From Folioceros fuciformis (taxonomy: Eukaryota > Anthocerotophyta > Anthocerotopsida > Anthocerotales), in assembly GCA_049999805.1 (NCBI GenBank), contig JBNGIO010006035.1:67587-131468 (forward strand): 63,882 bases of DNA, written 5' to 3'. Under the pieces are notes generated by a model. It searched no databases. It was not told the DNA's origin and saw only the letters and a list, made by a program, of their open reading frames with translations. Numbering within the stretch: position 1 is the stretch's first letter; each line of letters opens with the position of its first letter. A program made the translations under genes and the position numbers. Positions 46,333 through 54,868 of the stretch are shown here, in pieces.

Positions 46333-47213
46333 TGGTACAAGTGAAATAAGGTGAAAGTTAAAAGTAGAAAGGTGAAAGCTAAATCCAGAGCTGTCTTGAT
46401 GAAGAAGCAAATATGCTTCTTGCTGCCTTTGGAAATAAGATGTGTGTTCCAGGCAAAACCTCCTAAGAAGGATGGAGTTGTAATAACCACTAGTATTCTG
46501 AGATGAGTGGTCTGTATCAATCCCAGCTTTAGCAGTGGCTTAACTGTGGAGTATAAATAGGCCAGTGTTAGGTTCTTAAGGATATACTGTGATACTGTGA
46601 TATACTGATACATAGAGAGACAAAGAGAGAGAGGCAAACAGTGAGAGAGACAAAGAGAGGGATATACTGTGATACTGTGATATATTGATACACAGAGAGA
46701 CAAAGAGAGAGAGGCAAACAGTGAGAGAGACAAAGAGAGNNNNNNNNNNGAGACAAAGAGAGAGAGGCAAACAGTGAGAGAGACAAAGAGAGAGAGGCAA
46801 ACAGTGAGAAGTCTAACCTTGAGACATAGCTATGGAGGGCTTGAAGAGCAAGCTTGTCAGATTGAGTTTAGGGCAGTAGTCAGTGGGCATAAATCACCAG
46901 ACTCTTTTGTAAATATCTGGAATAAAGACTCTTTTGTAAGTATCTGGAATAAAGAGCAGCGAGTGGTCAGTGGACGGCGGGCTACTTGGAGCCTTAGTGC
47001 TGAGTCATGAGAGCTACTTGGAGTGGTCAGTGGACGGCGGGCTACTTGGAGCCTTAGTGCTGAGTCGTGAGAGAGCTACTTGGAGCCTTAGTGCTGAGTC
47101 CTGAGAGAGGGAGTGTGTGATTTGTAAGTTAGTGCTGAGTCCCGAGAGAGGGAGTGTGTGATTTGTAAGTGGAGAGCAGCGGAGTGAATGGACCAGATTC
47201 GAGGCCGTTGCTT
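46333..47213 (+). repeat. 3' LTR, expanded and truncated
   Basis: Begins TGGTACAAGT like the 5' LTR, but is about 270 bp longer because of tandem copies of a GATATACTGTGATACTG / GAGAGACAAAGAGAG block (46577-46810) and of a GTCAGTGGACGGCGGGCTAC / AGCCTTAGTGCTGAGTC block (46960-47170). It contains the assembly gap at 46740-46749. Similarity to the 5' LTR ends at about 47213, some 25 bp short of the expected end. Confidence 0.85.
46740..46749. other. Assembly gap (10 N)
   Basis: Ten undetermined bases inside the short GAGAGACAAAGAGAG tandem repeat; the true repeat copy number is unknown. Confidence 0.98.
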
Positions 47214-47851
47214 CCTTTTGCTTCCTCTATATGTACTCGACCCTCTTGATTGCGACTTCAAATATCGAGAATGGAGTCCGCGACAGTGCGCTTTTCTGAT
47301 AAAGCATGTCCTCAACAATTTGCGAGGGACAGTCTCGCTTGAAAGTCTTTCGCACGGCTGTCGCGAGCCAAATCACAGCGTTCTCATGGATGTCATCTCT
47401 TCAGCCGATTCAGGCTAGGTCACAGCGTCCTCGTCAATTCATCTTTTTCAGATATCACGGTGTCCTCGTCAACGGCATCCTCCAGCTGAAGGCTAAATCA
47501 CAGCGTCCTGATGCATTCCTCTCCTATGCAAAACTCTGAGATGGACGCCACTCTCTGCCAGAATTCCTCTTCATAACCGTAGCCGTCACTAGGCTTTCTT
47601 GTTGAACGTTGCGAGCTCATCTCATGGCTGCAACTCACGGGCATTAACACTTTGTGCTGAACATCCTTCCTATCAAAATTTGTACAAACAGAAGCGATGG
47701 CTAGCCACAAAATCATGGCGTCCACCTCAGATCATCCTTCTCTAAAATCCAGCAGCACGTGCATTGTGTATGAAGGACGCCTCTCCACTGCACGTTTCCT
47801 TGCCTCCTGCAGGAATGGTGAGACATCTCGAAGGCAAAGATTGAGAACTCC
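47214..47851. other. Flank right of the retrotransposon
   Basis: No supported gene. A loosely repeated CACAGCGT(C/T)CTC(A/G)T motif occurs three or four times at about 47365-47515; its origin is unknown. The right part is the 3' flank of the ZnF-UBP gene. Confidence 0.5.
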
Positions 47852-48262
47852 TTATCCCTGCGTGTTGCGTGGCGGAGGGGGCACACCGAACTTGTGCTCG
47901 TGCAGCTTCTCGAAGGCAGGCCTTAAGGCCGTGATCACCTGCCCGTCCAGGTAGTGGTCGCAAGCGAAACACCAGACAGAAAGATCTCGGTAGCTGATGG
48001 CCACAGGATGGCCTTTCTCCTCAGAGTGACGAAGCATATGGCCGTTCATGTAGCGACCGCACAGGACTTCGAGGCAGCTCAAGCACAGCCAATTTTCTGA
48101 CGGGTCCTCGCACTGCTTGCACACAGAGTCCGGGCCAGGAATCGAAAAGGCGTCCGAAGCCACGTGATGAAGATGTGGGCACGTTGTGTAAGCTTCCACC
48201 CATCCTGTGGCGGACCCTTCGTAGTCGAGCTGCGTACTCGTCGAGCTTGAGCTCCCTGACAT
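47852..48262 (-). CDS. Small ZnF-UBP domain protein
   Basis: 136-residue intronless ORF that is almost entirely a UBP-type zinc finger (also found in HDAC6, BRAP and many ubiquitin proteases), a fold that can bind the free C-terminus of ubiquitin. Visible pattern: CPHLHHV, CKQCEDPSENWLCLSCLEVLCGRYMNGHMLRHSEEKGHP, then YRDLSVWCFACDHYLDG. The zinc-ligand Cys/His residues and the GRY..GHML segment are present. No catalytic domain is attached. Residues after the finger (EKLHEHKFGVPPPPRNTQG) are poorly conserved. It may be a stand-alone ubiquitin-binding adaptor. The gene is head-to-head with PPR-4, with 133 bp between the start codons. Confidence 0.88.
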   Translation of the reverse strand: MSGSSSSTSTQLDYEGSATGWVEAYTTCPHLHHVASDAFSIPGPDSVCKQCEDPSENWLCLSCLEVLCGRYMNGHMLRHSEEKGHPVAISYRDLSVWCFACDHYLDGQVITALRPAFEKLHEHKFGVPPPPRNTQG

Positions 48263-48395
48263 GTTTGCCTCCCGTTGAAATGCGTTTCCAGGTTAAACCT
48301 AGTGCATTTGCGCTTGCAGGTGAAGTATTTGTACGCCAATGTTGTGTCCTTCCGAGGAGGAGCTTCGTTTGCATTGATTCGTGACATAAGATCAG
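48263..48395. promoter_or_regulatory. Shared divergent promoter interval
   Basis: Only 133 bp separate the start codon of the minus-strand ZnF-UBP gene from that of the plus-strand PPR-4 gene, so the two must share or overlap 5' regulatory sequence unless one has an upstream non-coding exon. No TATA box is obvious. Confidence 0.5.
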
Positions 48396-50888
48396 ATGCG
48401 AAAACTAGAACAAGGGCCTTGGTATGTGAGGCTGTCGGATGCAGGCATTGGGCTGCTGCAGCAAAAACGGCAGCCGCTCGGTTTTGTCTCGCCAGCTAAA
48501 CATTTACTATCTGGAGGTGGCGGATATGTGGTGTTGGGGAGCTTCACGCTGGGGGCCCTGGGGCAGTGCTCTCCGGCCCCTGCTCCTGCTGCAGGAATTA
48601 GGTGTGGAAGTGTGCGGAGGGAGCGGCATGAGCTCTTGTGGGAAGGTTTCTTTCTTCATCCTGCAAGATTGTGGGACAGGAGGCCCGATAAGAGAAGGCC
48701 CCGGCATCCTGACTTCAGGCACAAGGCCACCAAGGAGCCTCTGTGGCTGAATAGTCCGCAGAAGCCTGGGTGGTTGGATGGAGAGCTGGCCAGGTGGGAT
48801 GCTGCGTTGGAGGGGCATTGTGCAGGGGCAGATGAGGGATCTGGGAGTGCTGCTACGAAGGGTTCTGTGAAATGTGAGGATCTTCCAGATGCAGCGTGTA
48901 GGCCGTCCCGACGCAATATTTTCTCATGGACTGCCACGATATCAGCACACATGAAACGGGGACGGTATCGAGACGCTCTGATAAGCTACAAGGAGATGCG
49001 CGGGGACAGCTTCCAGCCAAGCAAGTATCTTCTGCTGAGTTTGATGAAAGTGTGTGCTAGGCTAGCAGAACTGGAAGAGGGGAAGAGCATCCACGCAGAA
49101 GCTGTCGAGTTTGGCCACGGTTCGGACCTCATTGTGGGCACTACTCTTGTTGACATGTACGCTAAATGCGGGAGTATGATGGATGCTGAGCGTGTGTTTG
49201 ACACGTTGACGGAACGTGACGTGGTGGCCTGGAATGCCATGATCTCTGGGTATTCGCAGCAAGAGCAGGGCAAGAAGGCACTGCAACTCTATTCCCAAAT
49301 GCAGGATGGATCTGTGAGGCCAAATGAGCGCACATTTGTCAGTGCCCTCAAGTCCTGTGGGTGCCTGGCAGCAAGTGAGCAGGAGATGTTTGTCAGTGGA
49401 CAGTATGTCAAAGCAGATAGCCTTGCAAGGGGCCGGGAGATTCATGCTCAAGTTGTGAAACAAGGATGTGAATTGGGGTTGTTTGTTGGCACGACTCTGG
49501 TTGACATGTATGCTAAATGTGGGAGCATGTCAGATGCGCATAATGTGTTTGATAGGTTGCCTCAACGGGATGTGGTATCGTGGAGTGCAATGATTGGAGG
49601 GTATGCTCAGCAAGGACAGGGTGGAAAGGCTCTACTTCTGTACTCTCAAATGCTAGAGGTTGGTATAAAGCCAGATAATTGGACCTTTGTCAGTGTGCTT
49701 AAAGCATGTGCATGCTTGGCAGCGATCGAAGAGGAGACGTTCATGGGGAGGGAATCAGCCAGACTAGACTGCTTGGCAAAGGCTAAACTTGTGCACGCTG
49801 AAGTGGTGAGAAGGGGTTTTGGGAGGGATCTTTTTATTTGTAACAGTCTCATCCACTTGTATGGCAAGTGTGGCAGTATGGTGGATGCAGAGCAAGTTTT
49901 CAATAAAATTCAACATCCAAATGTGGTATCCTGGACAGCCATGATTGAAGGATACGCTGAGCAAAATCAGGTAGATAAGGCAATGGAACTCTATTCCAGA
50001 ATGAAGGGGCAGGGTGTGCAACCAGATCAGGCAGCGTTTCTCAGCATCCTTAAGGTGTGCAGCAACGTTGGAGCTCTTGACACATGCATGCAGATTCATC
50101 AGGACATAATAGACAGCGAAGTTGACTGGAGTGTGAACGCTGCAAGCAACCTTGTACATGCATACAGCAAATGTGGGAGCATAGTGAAGGCTCGTTGTGT
50201 GTTCGACAACCTGCCCAAGCAACACCCAGTCTTGTGGAATTCAATGATTGCAGCATATGCAAGGCATGGCGACTGTGCAAGCAGCTCGCAGTGTTTCTTG
50301 GACATGCAAAAGGCAGGTGTAGATCCTGATGGAATCACATTCATATCCTTGTTGGCTGCGTGCAGTCATGCTGGCCTAGTCGAGGAGGGCCTCGCCTTCT
50401 TCCATTCCATGAGCAATCTCTACAGCATTACGCCGACTGCTCGCCATTATGCGTGCCTTGTGGACCTCCTCAGCCGTGCAGGACTACTTGTGGATGCTGA
50501 GAATGTGCTCTTGACCATGCCCACTGAGCCGGACGTAACCATGTGGTTGTCTTTGTTGGGAGCGTGCCGGACTTACCAAAATGTAGAGCTGGGAAGGCGT
50601 GCCTTTGATGGTGTAGTCAAGTTGGACCCCAAATATGGAGCAGCCTATGTGGTTATGTCAAGCATGTATTCTCTAGCGCAGAGGTGGGAGGATGCTACGA
50701 AGATACAAGAGTTGAGACTAAGTGAACGAGCTTGGAAAACGACTGGTCAGAGCTGGACAGAGCACTTGGGAACTATGCATGTATTTGTGGTGGGAGATAC
50801 CAGACATCCACAGATTGAAGAGATCCATGCCAAAATAAGGCACCTCAATTTGCAAGAAGCATCCCGACATCTGGAATCGGCATTGTAA
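48396..50888 (+). CDS. PPR protein with PDF-like motif, truncated before the deaminase (PPR-4)
   Basis: 830-residue intronless ORF. Residues about 80-130 (LLWEGFFLHPARLWDRRPDKR, RHPDFRHKATKEPLWL) match the PDF-like region of PPR-3 closely, and the preceding approximately 35 residues are also related. PLS repeats run from about 170 to 690, with two spacer insertions of the CLAASEQEMFVSGQYVKA type inside L motifs. E1/E2 motifs (TMWLSLLGACRTYQN, GAAYVVMSSMYSLAQ) and a divergent PG box (KTTGQSWTE) follow. The protein ends shortly after the first helix expected of a DYW domain (DTRHPQIEEIHAKIRHL), so no HxE or CxxC deaminase residues are present. It is probably an organelle RNA-binding protein acting with a partner deaminase. 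Start is the first ATG; residues 1-40 could hold a transit signal. Confidence 0.92.
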   Translation: MRKLEQGPWYVRLSDAGIGLLQQKRQPLGFVSPAKHLLSGGGGYVVLGSFTLGALGQCSPAPAPAAGIRCGSVRRERHELLWEGFFLHPARLWDRRPDKRRPRHPDFRHKATKEPLWLNSPQKPGWLDGELARWDAALEGHCAGADEGSGSAATKGSVKCEDLPDAACRPSRRNIFSWTATISAHMKRGRYRDALISYKEMRGDSFQPSKYLLLSLMKVCARLAELEEGKSIHAEAVEFGHGSDLIVGTTLVDMYAKCGSMMDAERVFDTLTERDVVAWNAMISGYSQQEQGKKALQLYSQMQDGSVRPNERTFVSALKSCGCLAASEQEMFVSGQYVKADSLARGREIHAQVVKQGCELGLFVGTTLVDMYAKCGSMSDAHNVFDRLPQRDVVSWSAMIGGYAQQGQGGKALLLYSQMLEVGIKPDNWTFVSVLKACACLAAIEEETFMGRESARLDCLAKAKLVHAEVVRRGFGRDLFICNSLIHLYGKCGSMVDAEQVFNKIQHPNVVSWTAMIEGYAEQNQVDKAMELYSRMKGQGVQPDQAAFLSILKVCSNVGALDTCMQIHQDIIDSEVDWSVNAASNLVHAYSKCGSIVKARCVFDNLPKQHPVLWNSMIAAYARHGDCASSSQCFLDMQKAGVDPDGITFISLLAACSHAGLVEEGLAFFHSMSNLYSITPTARHYACLVDLLSRAGLLVDAENVLLTMPTEPDVTMWLSLLGACRTYQNVELGRRAFDGVVKLDPKYGAAYVVMSSMYSLAQRWEDATKIQELRLSERAWKTTGQSWTEHLGTMHVFVVGDTRHPQIEEIHAKIRHLNLQEASRHLESAL

Positions 50889-51657
50889 ACTGGGATTACG
50901 GTTTAGGGTTTTGGGATTTGGGCGAGTCACACGTAAACCACCCACATTTAGGATTTTGGGGAATCATGTGGGCTGATGCGTGCCAAAAATCACACAAAGG
51001 ACAAAGCCTTTGCTCAAAGTGGCTCAAGAACTGGAAACAGAAAACTTCAATCGTTGTATCCCCTACGTGTCGTTACGGACCAGTTCAGAAAAGTGTTTTT
51101 GTTAACATTTAATTTCACCTACATTGAAAAAATATAACTGAATAAATTATATTATACAAGATAGAACTATTATAGAGTTTTCCTAAAAACATTGAATTCT
51201 TAAGGACCTTAATGTTCCTATTACGCGAAGACCCTTCAGTCCATCGGGGTTCACCCCGTATGAGTGGCCCATGTGCACCGGACTGAGTCGCTATGCGCCA
51301 TGGGGATTCCAAGTTGGAATACACGCCAGGGATGAGGATGTTATTTCGTGAGAGCACGATGAGTCTAGGCAGGTAAAACTTCTATCCGCCTGACAGGTGT
51401 AGGCCTCAATTTACCGGCATTTCATACTTGAGACCAAGGGAAAGGAAGACTGATGGCTCACTAGGCGCATATCCAGATATTAACATTCTACGGTTCGTGG
51501 ACTGGGCATCTCGTTGCCATGGAGCGGCATAAGTTGTGAAGGTATGTACAGTTCATCCAGACAAGTGATCCTGGAAGTCACCTTAACCATACCAAACTTA
51601 CGCATGAACCATCCCCGTACTTGAACAGTATACAGCTCTGAGGATGCCCCACTTGTC
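50889..51657. other. Convergent spacer between PPR-4 and SKIP
   Basis: Nothing recognisable as a gene. AT-rich at 51110-51190; the rest presumably holds the 3' ends of both genes. Confidence 0.5.
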
Positions 51658-53505
51658 TCACCTGCCACGCTCCCGCTCAAAATTGACGCGGGTTCTGCCG
51701 GACCCACCTTCATATGCGTCTCTGGAGCCTCCACCACCACTTGCTCGCATGGTGCCGCCACCACCAATTTTATCCAAACCCTTCTTCCCCTTCTTCACCT
51801 CAGTCAAGAACTGGTCGAGACCGAAAGGATCTGCCTCCTCGGCATCCCGCTCAAACTCAACAGGTCGATCCCTCGGGCCTGGCCTTTCGGAAGCCCCTGC
51901 AAATCCTTTATCTGCTCTGAACCTGTCAGTCTTGAGATGATCATCGTTGGCAGGGGCATCGTTATCAGCATCTTTCCTAGGCCTGTAAAGGCCTCCAAGA
52001 CCTGAGTGAGACGAAAACAGACCCTTATCGTACACATTGTAGGAATCGTCCGCCCCAAAGCCAGACTCCATGCCCTGCTCCTGGTTGAACAAACGCTGAT
52101 CATACATAACCTCATCACCGCCTCCAGCAACGTGTGCCATACCAAGAGCGACCTTTTCACTGACGTCCCTGTCCCTATCTCTGGTGAGCTTGCTCTTTTT
52201 GCTGACAGGGCCATCTTTAGCCTCCAACCTCCGCTCCCTCTCCCTCTCTCTGCGCCTATCTTCCCTGATGGCCTCCCTCCTCTGCCTATCTTCCCGTTCC
52301 TCCTTGGTCTCCCTCACCCGGTCCTCCTTGCCAGGACCTCCCCTTCCACCATCCATCTCACCATGACCTCTCTCTCCTGCTCCTCCACCACCACCACCAC
52401 CTAACCCTCTCTCACCGCCTCCAGCAGAAGCTCCAGCTCTATCCCCACCAGCACTCGAACCACCACCTGCCCTTTCCATGCGAGCCCTCTGGGCCAACAT
52501 ACGCAGCTCCTGCTCCCTCTTCTCCTTCTCCTTCAAAATCAGCTCTCTCTGAATCTTCGACCTCGTCTCCACGGCTTCCCTAGCCTTCTGTTCTGCAACA
52601 TATAGCGCCTCTGAAAATTTGGCAAAGTTGTCATTGATCTGGACTTCTTGCAAACCCCTCCCATCTGCCGCCAAACGCTTGTCAAGCGGAATGGTGTACC
52701 CTTTCGGATTCTTCCAGTTAGAAATACACGGGGGGATCTTCCAATCCTGCTGATCCTTGACAGTCACCGGCCGAGGCGGGGAGTGCATAACCGGCACAGG
52801 AGGAGAGCCAGAAGCTTTAGGCACACGCTTATGCTTAAACTTAGGAGGCTCCAGGGGATCCTTGGGCATCTCCACCATTCGAATCACTCTCTCCTTAGCT
52901 CCAGAATTGAACGCCGCTGACTGCTGCGACGGCGTGTACTTGATGTAAGCCGGCTCCGTAGAATGAGACGGCAAGCTCTTAGGCTGCGCAGCGCTCAACC
53001 TAGCACTCACGATCTTCTCCAACACAGACTTCGTCCTCTCCGTAGTCTCCACCACTTCCTCCTCACCAGGTCTACCCGTGTCCACCTCAGTAGGCAGCTT
53101 CGGCACCAGATCCTGGTGCTGCGTAAACACCGTCTTGGATGCATTCTCCGCCTGTTTCACAACAGCATCGAAGGCGATATTCCCCGCCGCGTCCACACTG
53201 ACCGGAAGAATCTTGCTGTCCGGCCTCTCCTGCTTCCGGCCCATATTGAGCGGGTACTGCGCCACATGCACTTCCGGAAATGCTCCTCCATCTCCAAAAT
53301 CCTCAACCCTGCGCGGCACGAAGCCTGCCCTCTTCCCGTACGGCGGAGGCTCCTTGAACCTGATTGCAGCTGTGCCGGACCCCGGCTTGCCGACCTCAAG
53401 CCGCTCCTTGAACCAGGCATCCGCGGAGACATCGTAAGCCGGAGCCGCCCTGTGCTTCGGCTCCGGCAAATGCCCCAGCAGCTCCACCGCCGACATCACA
53501 ACCAT
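51658..53505 (-). CDS. SKIP/SNW1 spliceosome and transcription cofactor
   Basis: SNW-domain protein (yeast Prp45, plant SKIP): a core of the activated spliceosome that also acts as transcription coregulator; nuclear. Intronless. The open frame begins at 53574, but I prefer a start at 53505 or 53496 because homologues begin shortly before the PEPKHRAAPAYDVSADAWFKER segment. Visible: PPYGKRAGFVPRRVEDFGDGGAFPEVHVAQYPL at the N-terminus; SNW domain from about residue 175 (YIKYTPSQQSAAFNSGAKERVIRM, PPKFKHKR) with the namesake ISNWKNPKGYTIPLDKRLAADGRGLQ; a charged helical stretch (REREQEL-type, Gly-rich and Arg/Glu-rich); and a C-terminal YNVYDKGLF..PFGLDQFLTEVKKG segment typical of plant SKIP. About 615 residues, the usual length. 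Confidence 0.95.
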   Translation of the reverse strand: MVVMSAVELLGHLPEPKHRAAPAYDVSADAWFKERLEVGKPGSGTAAIRFKEPPPYGKRAGFVPRRVEDFGDGGAFPEVHVAQYPLNMGRKQERPDSKILPVSVDAAGNIAFDAVVKQAENASKTVFTQHQDLVPKLPTEVDTGRPGEEEVVETTERTKSVLEKIVSARLSAAQPKSLPSHSTEPAYIKYTPSQQSAAFNSGAKERVIRMVEMPKDPLEPPKFKHKRVPKASGSPPVPVMHSPPRPVTVKDQQDWKIPPCISNWKNPKGYTIPLDKRLAADGRGLQEVQINDNFAKFSEALYVAEQKAREAVETRSKIQRELILKEKEKREQELRMLAQRARMERAGGGSSAGGDRAGASAGGGERGLGGGGGGGAGERGHGEMDGGRGGPGKEDRVRETKEEREDRQRREAIREDRRRERERERRLEAKDGPVSKKSKLTRDRDRDVSEKVALGMAHVAGGGDEVMYDQRLFNQEQGMESGFGADDSYNVYDKGLFSSHSGLGGLYRPRKDADNDAPANDDHLKTDRFRADKGFAGASERPGPRDRPVEFERDAEEADPFGLDQFLTEVKKGKKGLDKIGGGGTMRASGGGGSRDAYEGGSGRTRVNFERERGR

Positions 53506-53574
53506 CAACGCAACGCTCCCACCAGCTCCAAATGCTTGGCAAGAGCGAACAATCGCAGCACTGACTCGCTGCAA

Positions 53575-54868
53575 ACAACCCTAGGTCACACACCACGGGA
53601 GGTCTCACACCTCCTAATCCCTGCTCCTTAGCGACCACTTCTGCCGTTCAGGGCTCGGGGTGATTTCAGCTACGAAAGATATCCGGTACCTGCATATATA
53701 GCCGCATATATAATCTCGAATATAAAATATATAATCTCGAATGCCTGGTTGAACCCCTACTAACAAAGTGAAGATTAAAAAATAGCTGATTCAGAAAAAC
53801 TGCTTAAGAGATATGTAGTGTGATGTGCAGGAATTCTCATGTTATCAAATGAAGAGGACGCCTCAATATATAGTCTTATTATTTCTTGGTCTTTGAAATA
53901 AATAATTTTATATTTATTCTTGATTTTTGAAATAAAAAAGGGTTTAGGGAAATTATTATATATTTGTTCTTAGGCTTTAATTGGATAAGCTTAACACTTC
54001 TAACTTCAACTTCATTACCTTAAGATTTTTTTTGTCAAATCGACAAGGAGGAAACCAAGGCGTTATTGAAACCCATCTAACCCAATGTAGGGTTAGGTGG
54101 TAGCAACTAACCCTGAAAATACAAAATTAAATATATATTTTTCAAAACAAATGATTATTTGACAATACGCTGTTGCACCCGAGGAGTGTTCCAGCAGAAG
54201 AAACCTGTGACACAAGCAAGCACGCCTGTTGGAGCAGGAACATAAGGTGACTCAAGGATGCCTTGTTGGACGCAGGACTGCGAATGGGTTTCCTCTTGTG
54301 ACACTTGAAGTCCAGCTCTTACAAGGAGCTTTTCTGCTTCTCTATGGAAGAGGTCCTGTTGCTTATGTTTTGTGATGAGAGGAGAAAGGTGGCATGGACA
54401 CAGACTTTTATTAGTCCTCCCTCAGTGTATGGCTGGCCTGGTCTGAGGAACAGTGTCATTCGAATGTTTCTCGAACAAACATTCAAATGTTTTTGCTTCA
54501 TGGGCAGAAGCAAGTGGCAATATACTGGCAGGCAACATGTCACGGGTTAAATCAGACGCAGCCGGCATACATTTCTTTCACCAGGACGTTTCGGGTACGA
54601 CACAGGTTAAAATGGGTACACCGTCTGCCCCAGGGCTAGATCACCACCGGCAAATAGGGTGAGCACACACAAGGTCCTGGTTGAAGCCACCACACTGGAA
54701 TTGAAGTGACTGTAGATTGAAACAACACCTTGCAGGTCGTGAGCTTGGCCACGATGGACTGAGGAGCCCACATGGATAATATACACCGACTCGAGAGGGA
54801 AAGTGAAGCCTTCAAGTTCCAAACACCTGCCTCATCTCTAAACAATCTTTAATACTTTTCTGTACGTG
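53575..54868. other. Spacer between PRP18 and SKIP
   Basis: No supported gene. 53690-54170 is AT-rich, and 54300-54845 has short ORFs on both strands without recognisable features. It should contain the promoter of SKIP and the 3' flank of PRP18. Confidence 0.55.

Larger units (their letters stand above)
40785..47213 (+). mobile_element. Degenerate Ty3/gypsy LTR retrotransposon
   Basis: An LTR element with 5' LTR at 40785-about 41390, primer-binding site at 41396-41407, gag, protease, reverse transcriptase, RNase H and integrase in the Ty3/gypsy order, a polypurine tract at about 46319-46329 and a 3' LTR from 46333. The 3' LTR is expanded by internal tandem repeats, carries a 10-N gap (46740-46749), and stops matching the 5' LTR at about 47213. 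No target-site duplication is evident, consistent with a damaged right end. The coding region has several in-frame stops, a frameshift and changed catalytic residues, so the copy is not autonomous. A 372-bp solo LTR of a different family is nested in it at 42973-43344. The unrelated flanking sequences place it between two PPR genes. Confidence 0.93.

Noticed and set aside
40785-47213. Intact, potentially active retrotransposon
   Set aside because: Several stops, a frameshift and changed catalytic residues rule out autonomy; it is annotated as degenerate.
52963-53631. 222-residue plus-strand ORF
   Set aside because: Antisense shadow of the SKIP coding sequence; low-complexity Arg/His/Leu composition.
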